Shown here one piece after another: positions 35,640 to 46,470 of a stretch of 64,000 bases of DNA. How positions within the stretch are numbered: the stretch's first letter is position 1; each line of letters starts with the position of its first letter. Origin of the DNA: Stichopus chloronotus (Eukaryota; Echinodermata; Holothuroidea; Aspidochirotida; Stichopodidae); the NCBI GenBank assembly GCA_021234535.1, contig CM037838.1, forward strand, positions 14,072,195-14,136,194. The letters are read 5' to 3'. Both the position numbers and the translations under genes were made by a program. Below the pieces are notes generated by a model. The model was not told the DNA's origin. It searched no databases and was given only the letters and a program-made list of their open reading frames with translations.

Positions 35640-36310
35640 TTTGAACTACAAGTTGGATTTTGTTTGCATTTCAGTCTAGCACATTTTATGACATAGAAAG
35701 ACGCCAAATATTGAACCAAATTGTATCTAAGATTACTTGGTAATCGATAAATTGCTCAGTAAAATATCATTTAATTTCTCATACTTAGTCTAGAAGCAAC
35801 AATAGTGGGAAAATCTGAAATACCTGTCGGAATTTTTTATATCCCAATGAAGCACCTATTGTGAATTCAAAAGAAGTAAAATATTGCACTAGATTGCATC
35901 TAAATTACTTGAGAATGAAAAATTTCTCAAAAAGGGACGGGGCCACCATATCCCTTATAATTCTTTTTCAGATGAACCATCACCAAGTCTCATGCTTTAC
36001 TTGATCTATCAAAATACTATTGTACAACAATTTATTCTTCTCATTCAGATACCTCACATTTTGAAAAGTTATCAGTACAAGAACTGACGATACTTTTATG
36101 CAATCATCGACGGTTGTAGCAAGCAAAAACCTGTAATCGCCAGAAAGTAAAAATTGCTGGAATAGCTTCTCTGGAACTAGAATGTCTCGGGGAAAGCAAA
36201 TTGTAATGTAATTGTACACTTGTAATGTAACTGCAGTAGATGCACAATATTGCACCAGATATTATGTAAGTATACTCGGTCGTTCACAGTTTCTCAAAAA
36301 AGTTGTTATT
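35640..36310. repeat. Dispersed repeat family A, copy 1
   Basis: Shares a block order with 44450-45165 in the same orientation. Internal subunits contain AAATCTGAAATACC, GGAATTTT, CACATTTTATGACAT and ATTGCAC, and are followed by TCTCATGCTTT, TATTGTA and TGCAATCATCGACG, then AATCGCCAGA. Subunits of very roughly 115-130 bp recur inside. No coding frame or known element hallmark was seen. Confidence 0.55.
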
Positions 36311-36469
36311 GCTAGAAGGTTAAAAAAAAGTAATGGATGAACTTTTCTGGAAATTACGATTTCTTGCGAAAAATTCGACTTCAAAAGACACCGAAAGAGC
36401 GATTTAAAAGATCAAAATATTTTAGATGAAATTAATTGAAATTATTACAATATTTTCCGAGGACTGATG

Positions 36470-36920
36470 TTTCTCTGACTCATTGATGGAGAAATTACAG
36501 AGATTAGGACATTAGTTCCAAGGCTGGGTAGAAGCACAGGACACCCAGAAAGTGCCGTTTCCGACTACTTGGAGGACTTTTAAACTTCAATTTAGTTTCT
36601 CTGGTACGCTTCGCTAAAAGTGACGTTGGCGATCCGCTTAGATAATATGTACAGGCGACCATAAAATATTTAGTTAATTATTCATTAAGTAACTTGCGGC
36701 CGTTTAGAGACTGAGCGCAATTTAACAGGTCTAAATATTCTAGGTAAGAACAATCCAAATTAGTACCATTTTTCCATAAAATGATGTTTTTCTCATTAAC
36801 TGAGAAATTGAGATCAATGCCTCAAGCCTTGGTGCATGCTGCCCAGGACTCCCCAAAAGTACTGTTTTGATCACCTGGGAGGCCTGTCAATGACACCGTT
36901 TGTCTAACCGAAGAAAGTTT
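36470..36920. repeat. Internally duplicated stretch, unclassified
   Basis: Two loosely similar blocks about 300 bp apart, each with an anchor such as TGA(GA)AAATT, an AGGCTGGG or AGCCTTGGTG piece and a CACCCAGAAAGTGC or CCCCAAAAGTAC piece. They may be further subunits of repeat family A. Weak evidence. Confidence 0.3.
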
Positions 36921-37159
36921 TTCGTCACTTTTAGCTGAGGAGTTTCCAGCTATTTGGAGGGTTTTAATACCCAAAAGTATCTTTGGTGTCTCCGTTTAGA
37001 TATAGTGATATCGTTACCCAGCTCCCCTTCCCATATATTCCTTTATATTTATCTGGATCAGCCCCAGATGAGGTATTCGTACCAACCAATCCTGAACACT
37101 TAATTAGCATATATATGCATCTTTGCGTACCCTCTAATCAGCTTTCATATGCTTGTGTG

Positions 37160-37183
37160 TTATAACATGATCACATGTTATAA
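37160..37183. repeat. Perfect 10 bp palindrome
   Basis: TTATAACATG, four bases, CATGTTATAA. Isolated; could form a short hairpin. No nearby gene to regulate. Confidence 0.6.
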
Positions 37184-38270
37184 ACCTGGGGTACGTAAAA
37201 AAGCTACGTGTAATAAAACATGTTGAACATGCAAAATTTCGTTGTGACATATAATAACTATATTTAATAGTAATTTGTATTACTAAAAGAGATTAGAATT
37301 AAGTCCTTTGAACTAAAAAAAACCTGAATTGAACTGAATGCTACACGGCAGACGCAAGCAATTCGATGTTTGACAACCAACAAGTTCCTGTTAATCAGAG
37401 TAAGTTGGCTAGTTAGAGAAATAAGAAAACGGACCCCCAAATTTTGTCTCTTCTCATAGGTTCCTCTGAATTTTGCATCCTGATTAGTTATTCATATTCC
37501 TGACACGTTTTTGCAGACGTTTGAATGTTCGACCAATTTACCACACTATAAACATCATTTGCTGACTTGAAGTTACTTATTCCTTGACCTAAATGTCAAA
37601 TGTAAAATAAAAGACGGTCTCAGACAAGAGAAAAAAAACTCGGAAGGAAATTCGGAGTTAAAGGGTACGATTTTTGAATGGTTTTAAAAAAATTCCTCTC
37701 AAAGAGAAACTAACGTTCCACATTGATATATCGCATGTCCTTGTAATTAAAATAGAAACATCATATATCTGACAAAACGATTGTTTATCAGTGTTATGTT
37801 ACGCCTCGGCCAATTGCAACATTAGTCCTTATGACTACACTTTTGGGATAAAAAAATGATAACATCTGGGCTAAAGCTATATTTTGATAGATAAAAATGG
37901 CGCCAGTAACTCCGGGATATCCATGTAATGCTTTCAGAACAGTAATAATACTCCACAGTCTGAATTTCAAAACAAAAATGTCAATAACGACTTTACTTTT
38001 CCTCTTAAGACAGGAACAGAATAGGTTACACGAAAAGATTTTATGTTTGTAAGAATTATTCTCTGTTGCTAATTATTTTCTTTGGCCTATTTTCTAGAAT
38101 CAACCGAGGTATCAAATCCAACAATCATGGCTCATCCACCATCAAATTTTACTGTCTATTGATAACATCAGTTTAGGTAACCGTTATTTACACAAAGTGC
38201 AATGGCATATAGGCCTATTATCACACAGTACAAGGCTAACGGCAATAAATAACAGCAACTAAAACTTAGT
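37184..38270. other. Intergenic, nothing recognised
   Basis: No exon, repeat or RNA gene that I can support. Confidence 0.45.
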
Positions 38271-38275
38271 GAAAG

Positions 38276-38344
38276 TCATATATATATATATACATATATA
38301 TATATACATATATATATATACATATATATATACATATATATATT
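38276..38344. repeat. AT-rich microsatellite
   Basis: Alternating (TA)n interrupted at regular spacing by C (TATATATACATATATATA type). It directly abuts the 3' end of a Penelope-like fragment. Confidence 0.85.
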
Positions 38345-38379
38345 TCCGAATGTTCTACGAAGCACAAGTCCAGATAAAA

Positions 38380-39000
38380 AAATGAAACAATACACCACTG
38401 ATTTGAGGGAAAACATCAATATATTAACAGTGAACACAAAGATTATAATAAAAATACGACATGTTTCGGAAGGTCAACTTCCATCGTCAGGTTGATGATA
38501 AGGCTGAATAAGGAGAGGTGAACGTACTACCAATTGGGTTGTCAAAGACAAAAATTTTGAAGTGACACTTAGTTGAATAAAGAAATTAATGGGGATTCCA
38601 GTTGTTTGTTGAGATTGGGCAGATTCCAGTTGATATGAAGGCATTCCTTGAGTTTAAGCTGCAGCTTAGAGGGTGCCGAGTCAATGATTTTGAAAGAGTT
38701 GTGATCGCATTTTGCTTTACAAGAGGGGGATTTGTGTAAGTGTTTGTAAACATGTGAGTTTTTATCGGATTTTAGATGCTCATTGATCCTTGTAGCCAAA
38801 TGTCTGTGGGTTTCCCCGATATAGCAAGCATTACAGCTTGAGCAATTGAATTGGTAGACTACATGGGATTTAAGATTTGTTGGAATAGAATCCTTGGTAA
38901 CAAACAATTTTCTTATTTTAAAGGAAGTGAACACAAGTCTTAAGGAATTACCCCTTAAGTGCCCAAACCGATTATCTACCTGTAGCAACTTGCTTATGAT
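38380..39000 (-). mobile_element. Penelope-like retroelement, 3' fragment with GIY-YIG endonuclease
   Basis: Minus-strand frame 38988-38569 carries the C-terminal endonuclease of Penelope-like elements. VVYQFNCSSCNACYIGET has the two Cys and the GIY-YIG-like CYIG core, followed by the Arg and Glu positions in ATRINEHL, the H..SPSC region and a Leu/Asn-rich end. The reverse transcriptase that should precede it is absent beyond about 39000, so the copy is 5'-truncated. Downstream (38380-38568) is the non-coding 3' part with a hammerhead-like core, ending close to a (TA)n tract. Confidence 0.85.
38457..38491 (-). ncRNA. Hammerhead-ribozyme-like motif in Penelope element terminus
   Basis: On the minus strand: CTGACGA (consensus CUGANGA), a hairpin GGAAG-TTGAC-CTTCC, then GAAA, then palindromic CATG and TC. 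That is the order of a hammerhead core with a self-complementary short stem III, the kind that works as a dimer. Penelope-like elements are known to carry hammerhead motifs in their terminal repeats. Defects: one U after CUGACGA faces a C, and stem I pairs poorly (only two obvious pairs), so this copy is probably degenerate. Confidence 0.5.
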
Positions 39001-41882
39001 TATCTATCGATCTAGCATCGGTAAATTAAAGGAATGCTATGAAAGAAAATACAAAGAAAAAACATTCATTTCACACACTTTGACTGTCCGGCACATGTGA
39101 TATCGTTTCGCGATTTTGTCCATTTTCTGCTAGGGAGAAAACTTTTTTATTAATAGAAGGGAATGTACTAGATTATGACAGTACTGTATATGTCTCTTTA
39201 TAATTTTCTTCTAGATGAGTATACCTACATATAACTGATCACTGATATAGTTATTTGCAGGAGAACAAATTATAGTTTTGGTATAGTTTAATGCAACATA
39301 TTTACTAAATCAAACTAACCTCATATGTTATTTCATCAGTGTTAAAACAACACATTACATTTTATTAACCATGGTGGTAACAAGAGAAGGAGATAAAACT
39401 GGGAAGTTTACTTTGTGCTTATCCTATTAGATTTTCTTCCATGTAATAAATTTCAATTCATAAGGGATGTGTACGGCTAAGGGTGCCATTTACTGCTTCC
39501 ATCCTATGAAAAGGATAACGCGCAATTATTTAGGCGCGGGAGGCCTTTGAAGTACCATCACTGTTACTCTTCAAACAAAACGGCTGATTTGCAGCATCCA
39601 TTGAATGACCTACGTCATAAAGCAATGTTGGGTGATGCAGCTACTCTCTTGCGAACCATTTGTTCCTGAGCAATAACAGCAAATAGCTGATCTATGCACC
39701 GGAAGGTATAACACGCATGCCTATGGCTGCATTACGTCATATGTTACACAAGAGTAATTGCTATAGAGCCAGAGGACGGATTAAATGTGTTAATCCGCAT
39801 TAAATGATACTGGTGGTAACTTTGATAAGTTCAGAGGGATTTTTCTCCTCTTATTACCTACATGATTTAAAAAAAAAAAAAAACGGAAAATAAGCAGAAC
39901 TTACAGTTTATGGTCTTAGAAAGAACACCACAGTCGTCGTACGTATACTTGTATTGTTTAAAGTTTAGTTCCATATTTCGAAACGGTAGGACATTTGGAG
40001 ACATTTTGAAGATGTACACAATATAGAATTCCTCTAACAAGATCAATGAGATTATACCTTAACTCGTTTTCACTGTGTGAAACCTATGGGTTCAGCAAGG
40101 TTGAAATGTGAAAACGGAAGGAAGATGACGTTGGCCAAATTAAGCAACGAGTCAATGTACTAGTGTGGTCTGTTTCTTAGTACGTTTTAACAGCAAGCAA
40201 AACAGAAATGAGTTTCAAGGCAATCATTCGATACAGATATAGAGTTCAATGTGTTATCTACTCGTTTACTTATTGGTTACTAAAAAAAATACCATTTTTA
40301 TGTAATTGTTTATATCGTTATTATATATAAAATTACATTTTAACTATTGTCAAATAGCAACTGCATGTTACGATTCATAATAGCATAATTACACCATGGA
40401 TCTTTCTTTTGACTGATTCTGTTGTCATCGTGCTTACGGTATAACACAGTACCGTTACTAAAAATTAGTGAAACTCATCAGTTTCTGATATGGTTTTCAT
40501 CTGGTTTCAACAACACTCCGAGAAGGTTTATTCAAAAGACTTTAACTTTGTTGGCTTATGGAAATGACAGTTGGTCTAAACCACAGAGATATATCAATGC
40601 TTAAGTAACATTTAGCTTAAATATCACTGATCAGAACAATTTCAATAAAAAAGGTTTTATTTACCACGTCACAATGTACACACTCAAGTACACACCGCAC
40701 TTGCGAAATCAAATGAAAATTGAAAAGAGGCTCTTACCAGTATGTTTTTTTCAAAGGGAATGGTAGAGGTCCGTTATAGGTTGGAAAGGAGAGAAACGTA
40801 ATTCAAGCGGTGTAGATAAACCAAGGAGAACTTGCAATATTCTCACGTATTTGCCACTGACAGGTATCTGAATGATGCGATGGAATCATTACAACAATTC
40901 TGAACAAATTTAACACAGTTGCCATTATGCAACAGTTTCAGCAACGACTACGTATAGACAATAGCTAAATTAATAAAGAACTGTTAATTATTGTTTTAAT
41001 TTGAAGGTGAGTGTCTGATCTCTGCCTGACACTGGAAACTCTACCAGCACCATTGTTCACGACGCGATATAGTCACTTTTATATGCATGTAATTACATGT
41101 ATGTAAGTAGTACGAAAGGACACATCTTGTTGCTCGAAATTTGTTCACTGCGGCAATTTTTCCATCCAGGGAATTTTTCTTTTTCGGTGAAAAATAAGCT
41201 TTTCCTGGTTTTCTGGTTTCTTATTAGTAAAAACGTTGGAACAATTTTTTTTATTGTAGCAGGCACAATTTGCTACTCTCTTCCAGAATATTTCAACTAT
41301 ATCTTGGTAGTTAGTTGGTTAATTAACATCAACAAATGGGATTTTCAAGTTTTCGAGCAAAACTCCACTCAATTTAGTTTCGGAAGAAATCTCGTGGAAC
41401 CATTCAAAGCAGTATTTTAAATACAGGGTAATAGAAAATGATTGAAATTAATGTAAACTATTGCGAACCACAAACGACGAAGGGCGTCGTTCTTCACACC
41501 TTATCGAATTTATTGACAGCTGAATTAACTCTGCTTCTACTCTTGTCTTGATTTCTTTGTCTGTATTTCTGGTGAGGTCTGCTATCTTAGTTTTCTACTT
41601 ATATAAAAAAAACTTTGTAACGCAGAAGATAAAACCAAATTTCTTTGCTGCATTGAACCATCGATTTTCTTCATATCGTGACACTGAATTACACAAAATA
41701 TCAAAGCAGGGTCTCAGGATGTTCGCTTGTAAACTTGAAAACTACGTATAGTGTGTTTGGCGAATCAACGAATGATTTAAACCGATTGCAATGATTGCAA
41801 CTGTGGACGAGTTAATCTTTGATATAAAACCTTTTCAAGTGTCACAAATGTAACTTATCGGTTACCCAAAAATTTCAGTTTC
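39001..41882. other. Intergenic, nothing recognised
   Basis: No supported gene. It contains an A-run at about 39868-39882. A 107-codon plus-strand frame at 41097-41420 is rich in hydrophobic residues but shows no family signature. Confidence 0.5.
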
Positions 41883-41888
41883 TTTATT
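41883..41888 (-). terminator. Candidate polyadenylation signal of GPCR gene
   Basis: AATAAA on the minus strand, about 43 bases past the stop codon of the receptor gene. Short but plausible 3' UTR. Confidence 0.35.
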
Positions 41889-41930
41889 AATCGTAACCTT
41901 GGCATATTTGTCTTATCTGTTTTTCGTAAG

Positions 41931-43316
41931 TTACATTCTTATCAACTTCTTTGCTCCAAATAAAGTTCTTCTGTATCTCCTCTGGAATAGTGCGTACAGA
42001 ATTGGATTGATCAAAGAATTCACGCTCAATAGGAAGCTGGCAGGGTAAGTTAAGGCCAAACCAAGACCAGAACCAATACCCAAGCGAGGGACCCAGGTAC
42101 ACAAGGTAAAAGGAACCCAGCACACCAAAAAGACTAATACATATGTAGTCAGCTTCTTTGCCGTTCGCCTAAGTCTGGCAGATTCTCTTTCACGGCGAGT
42201 TGTAAGTGATCGATTTTGCTTCAGTTGGTGTTCTGTTCTGCTGTGAACTGTCGAAACTGGTTCAATATCATTTTCTTTGCTGTTTGAGGAGCATTCGTGT
42301 TTGCGGCCACTGTCTTTCGAATAACTCTCTTCAATGGCCGTTACAATGGCAATCTCACACTTCGATTTCCTTTCGACCACGGTGTTGACTTCTGTAGACT
42401 TTAGTCGATGTGTTGTTGTTGTCGTTGTTGTTGTTAAGGATGTTGCATTTTCACAGGACGAACCGTTAAGCGTCGTACTCGAACGTATAGTAGCGTCGCT
42501 TCCTTTGTCCTTCTTGATCGAAAGATCAGCTGTGCCTACATGCTTATCCACCATCATATGATGCATTCGTTGTACCAGATTCACGAAGAAGAGACCGTTT
42601 AGAACAACCAGAGAAATAAGAGGTACGAAGAAGTTAACGCCATTTACTATCAGAGGATATGAGCTGATGACGTCAAATGTAGTGAAACAAGCTCCATGGG
42701 GTAACAAGACCGTATTCTCGTAAGCGGCTGTATAGGTGAATAAATACAATAACGTACAATACGAGAGGCATAAAGCCAACGAAACCAAAACACGCTGGTG
42801 AACTTTAGCGGGTGTCAGGGTGGTCTTATATCGGATCGGGTCGCTGACCAGTTGCAATCTATCAAAACTGAGGGCCAGAATGACCACGGTAGACGACATA
42901 AATGAAAATTGAGCAACGACGGTCCAGGGTCCACATAGATAAGACGGCATTGATGGGAACCCTGCTATCCCCCAAATTGCTGACAACGAAAGGGCGACGA
43001 CCCCAACGAAAAAGTCGGCGACAGCTAAATAGAATATGTAAACATTCACCAGAGCTTCTCGAACATCTTTGTTGCAAAGGAAACTTCGAATTATAATTAC
43101 ATTTGAAAATGCTATCATAACGCCCAAACTCAGCAGGAAAAATTGAGAAATTCTAAAGTAGATCACGAATGGAAAAATTTGTTTGGTACCATGTGTTGTC
43201 TGCTCCGAAATATTTAGAACGGTGACGTTCTCCATTTTCAAACCAAGTTGAACGCTAAATAATTTCGTTTTTGTTTCACGTAGAGTCAAAGTTTGTACAT
43301 GATGCTGCTTTTTCAA
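41931..43316 (-). CDS. Rhodopsin-class G protein-coupled receptor, intronless, aminergic-like
   Basis: A seven-helix plasma-membrane receptor. Full length is 461 codons; the second Met (residue 28, at 43235) is a likely alternative start because it directly precedes an N-terminus with two N-glycosylation sites (NVT, NIS). Class A landmarks: Asn72 (1.50), LAVAD with Asp101 (2.50), Cys128 with Cys210 for the extracellular disulfide, DRL at 152-154 in place of DRY, CWVP at 399-402 in helix 6, and NPILY at 437-441 in helix 7. The third cytoplasmic loop is about 135 residues (250-385), with a run of nine Thr and many Ser/Lys/Arg, as in muscarinic and histamine-type receptors. The spacing from Cys128 to the DR pair equals that of histamine H3-like receptors, but position 3.32 is Ala135, not the amine-binding Asp. 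Ligand is unknown. Confidence 0.9.
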   Translation of the reverse strand: MKKQHHVQTLTLRETKTKLFSVQLGLKMENVTVLNISEQTTHGTKQIFPFVIYFRISQFFLLSLGVMIAFSNVIIIRSFLCNKDVREALVNVYIFYLAVADFFVGVVALSLSAIWGIAGFPSMPSYLCGPWTVVAQFSFMSSTVVILALSFDRLQLVSDPIRYKTTLTPAKVHQRVLVSLALCLSYCTLLYLFTYTAAYENTVLLPHGACFTTFDVISSYPLIVNGVNFFVPLISLVVLNGLFFVNLVQRMHHMMVDKHVGTADLSIKKDKGSDATIRSSTTLNGSSCENATSLTTTTTTTTHRLKSTEVNTVVERKSKCEIAIVTAIEESYSKDSGRKHECSSNSKENDIEPVSTVHSRTEHQLKQNRSLTTRRERESARLRRTAKKLTTYVLVFLVCWVPFTLCTWVPRLGIGSGLGLALTYPASFLLSVNSLINPILYALFQRRYRRTLFGAKKLIRM

Positions 43317-44445
43317 GAATGCAGAAAATTACGAAAGAAGAAAAAAAAAGTGAAAAGGGATAAGCTTTATTTGCCAAAGCAACGTTTCTGGCTGGCGAAT
43401 GTTGTAATGACAAAGGTGAGACTCTGCTTCAGCAACTGGGCTAATTGCTAGCAAAATTGAAATTGTTGCCAATCGGCGAACACTTGTCTGCTGAAAAGAG
43501 AGCAGGCATGCAGTAAAATAAAAATAATCCTTCTATTTAATGCAAAACAATCATATAGCTGGAAATTATACTTGCAAAGACATTGCTTTACCACTTGTTT
43601 ACCATAATCTCCTGCCTCGCAAAACTGCTTTTAAAGCGTTTGGTCAGGAAACTGACTGGCTATAAATATACAAATAACTACAGATATATTATTAAGAACT
43701 TATTGAGAACACTATCTGAAAGTGGTCTAAATAGAGCATTTTTTTTAAGATGGTCGCAATACCGAATACCATCATGAAAGCTAACAATGACAGTGCACGT
43801 TACACGTTTTGTACGATGTGGACAAAGGGATCACTTAGCATTTGTTGGTCTGTTTACTTCCAAAGTGAAAAAAATGCTTGCTCATTACGGTCATTTCAAG
43901 TAAAATAGATGTAATCGATTTTGATCGTTTCACGACTTTGGCCTTTAACGTGTTAATGGCTGTTGAAATAAACCTTTCTAAATTCATTGCAAAGTTTGCG
44001 TTTAAATGAATCACGCCCACCTTTCATCTTGGAGGATAGGGGAGTTATGAAACTGAATTTACTATAGTTCATCCAAATTAACTGAAAAAATATGAACCTA
44101 CATTACAGATTGAAATCGAAAAGTGACTGGACAACGGAACCTTCCAAGATAAATATAGGACCTCTCACTTCATTAGAAATACAATTTGAATAAAAAGTTT
44201 TCCCTAATGGTGTTATAAACACTGAAGAATGTGGGTGGAAATAGCAAAAGTCAGATAAGCAGCTTTTGACTGAAATACGTGTGTTAGTGGCACTGACAGG
44301 ATATTTTGATTTAAATTGTTCATCTAAGGTAACATAAGGAGTATATTTTGGTTAATATTTAAATTATGTCAGATGCTATTCATAATCTTTCCAGGACAAG
44401 GCCGACGGGGTTACTCATCTCGCAAAAAAAAAAAAAAAGAAGAAA
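43317..44445. other. Region upstream of GPCR gene
   Basis: Should hold the receptor promoter and 5' UTR. No TATA box, repeat or second gene could be supported. Confidence 0.4.
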
Positions 44446-44449
44446 TTTG

Positions 44450-45165
44450 AGAGGGACGATAATCGGAAAATCTGAAATACCAGTTGGAATTTTCCATATC
44501 TCAACTTATGATGTAAAAGTACGCCAAGTATTGCACCGAATTGTGTGTAAGGTTACCTGGTAATAGAAACGTGTCTCAGTGAATCTGAAACGACATTTGA
44601 ATTTTTCATATTTCAGTCTAATCTAAAATACCAGTAGGAATTTTCCCATTTCAGCTCTAGTACATTTTATGACATGACGTGAAGACATGCCATATATTGC
44701 AACAGATTGTGTTTCAGGTTACCTGGTGATTGAAAATTCCTCAATTAATCTTAAATACCATTTGAATTTTCATATTCCAGTCTAGGAGCCATAATAGTCA
44801 GAATTATCGGAAATACCAGCTAAAATTTTTCATGTCTCAGTCTGGCACATTTTATGGCTTCAAAGGACGCCAAACATGCGCTAGATTGCCTCTAGGGTTA
44901 CCTGATAGGGGAAAGATTTCTCAAAAATGGAAAAGGAAACACCTTCTTCCTTAGAGCCCTCTCCCAGACTAACTATCACTCTTCTCATGCTTTTCCCCAA
45001 CTATTGTATGACATATTTTTCTCATCACGGTGACTATCATTTACAAAAGTTATCGGTATGAGAACTAGATCAACTTGATTATGCAATCATCGACGATTGT
45101 AGCAAAGAAATAGAAAACTAATCGCCAGAGAGTACAAGTTGCTGAAATAACTGTGCAGTTAACTT
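44450..45165. repeat. Dispersed repeat family A, copy 2
   Basis: About four imperfect subunits (near 44465, 44615, 44735 and 44800), each with a CTGAAATACC or GGAAATACC start, a GGAATTTT-CAT block, and often CACATTTTATG, CGCCA and a TTACCTGGTAAT-like end. Then follows the same downstream block as in copy 1 (CTTCTCATGCTTTT, TATTGTA, TGCAATCATCGACG, AATCGCCAGA). Copy 1 is about 9 kb away in the same direction. Confidence 0.6.
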
Positions 45166-46380
45166 AACAAACTTTTCAGTTTGACCTCAGATGAATTTTG
45201 ACCTCCATTAAAACAATCGGGTTCTTATACACTACGCAGATACGCGGATAAAGTGGATATCAAAATTAAGTTGAAGTGGAAAACAACGGCAGCAGTGTTG
45301 GAAAAAGCATGAGAACGCAAAATCAGTAACCAACATATAATTTCAAGTGAGGAGTGTAACTGCTCTTGTCTTAACAGTGTAAGTTTCCTATATTCTTTCT
45401 AACAGGTCTCTCCTGCGTTCAAACTTGAAACTTATAACTTCCTCTTAAAAATCCATAAAGTAAAAATAAAAAGAACACGCAGCCTAACTTATGGAGTCAG
45501 TTTCGAAGCATGTAACCTTTTGTTCAATTTGTGTGTATGTTATCTGTAACGGCAGACTCATAATACCTTACGCTTTGGATATTCCACAAAGGACCCAGTT
45601 ACACCTTCCTGTTCCTTCCTATGTTACAAAATAGGCCTAAATAAGGACAGAGCGCTGCATCCCCTGGCCAGGTATATAAGGCCTAAATCATTTTAATATC
45701 ATGGTCATTCATGTTCATTAAAATCTTAACATTACTCAATTATCGAATGGACACCACATTTATAGATACATGTTAGCCTTGCTTCGCATATTCAATGAGC
45801 TATGACGTTTGAACTTTAACCCACATACTCTAAAAATTAAACTGAGGTAGTATTTTGATGTCATGTACATTCATACCAAATTTCATTAAAATCTGTCAGA
45901 CATTTCTGCAGTTATGTAATGGGAAACTTTTAAATCGCTGTTTACATTCAACTTCTGAACACTTTCAGCTTTCACACTAAGATCAACGGTTTTGAGCGCT
46001 TGGAAGAGTCATAGTGAGACCCCACTTCCTATGAGGTTGGCAGAACACATGACATAATTTTTTTTCTTATATACAACCTGTGGCATTTCAAGATCAGGTT
46101 TGATAACAATTTGTCAATGAGTTTAGACTATATGTGGTGGTATAATGATCCCTTCGTGGGTAAAAACTCTTTCAATGGGGGAAGTGACGTTAGTTCTGTG
46201 ATATGCGCAGTTGACTCAATGACAATAGAGTGGTTGAACCGAAACGCTGTGATGAGACCGGAACCTACCAGACCACGGACCCATAATATTGGGGCCTACA
46301 CGCTACACGGCGCAACGTGACTATATTTTTTTAAGGATTACTCTTTTAGCGCATGGCGACTTGCATTGTAAACACCTCAT
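45166..46380. other. Intergenic, nothing recognised
   Basis: No supported gene. The 45830-45930 area (CCAAATTTCATTAAAATCTGTC) looks like part of a dispersed repeat by its composition, but no second copy is in the window. Confidence 0.4.
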
Positions 46381-46384
46381 TTGT

Positions 46385-46470
46385 TAGCAAGTCCAATTCC
46401 GTAAGTTGTAAGTCAAGTCCCAACAATAGTGACTCGAGTCCAAGTCACTAGTTACAAGTCTACAACTCTG
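46385..46470. repeat. Low-complexity AAGTC/GAGTC-rich repeat
   Basis: Irregular recurrence of CAAGTC, AAGTCAAGTC, GACTCGAGTC and ACAAGTC over about 85 bp. Confidence 0.5.

Noticed and set aside
38894..39100. 68-codon plus-strand frame
   Set aside because: Overlaps the Penelope fragment on the opposite strand and shows no independent features.
42206..43096. Plus-strand frames of 60-75 codons
   Set aside because: Antisense shadows of the GPCR exon; the valine run mirrors the Thr-run microsatellite.
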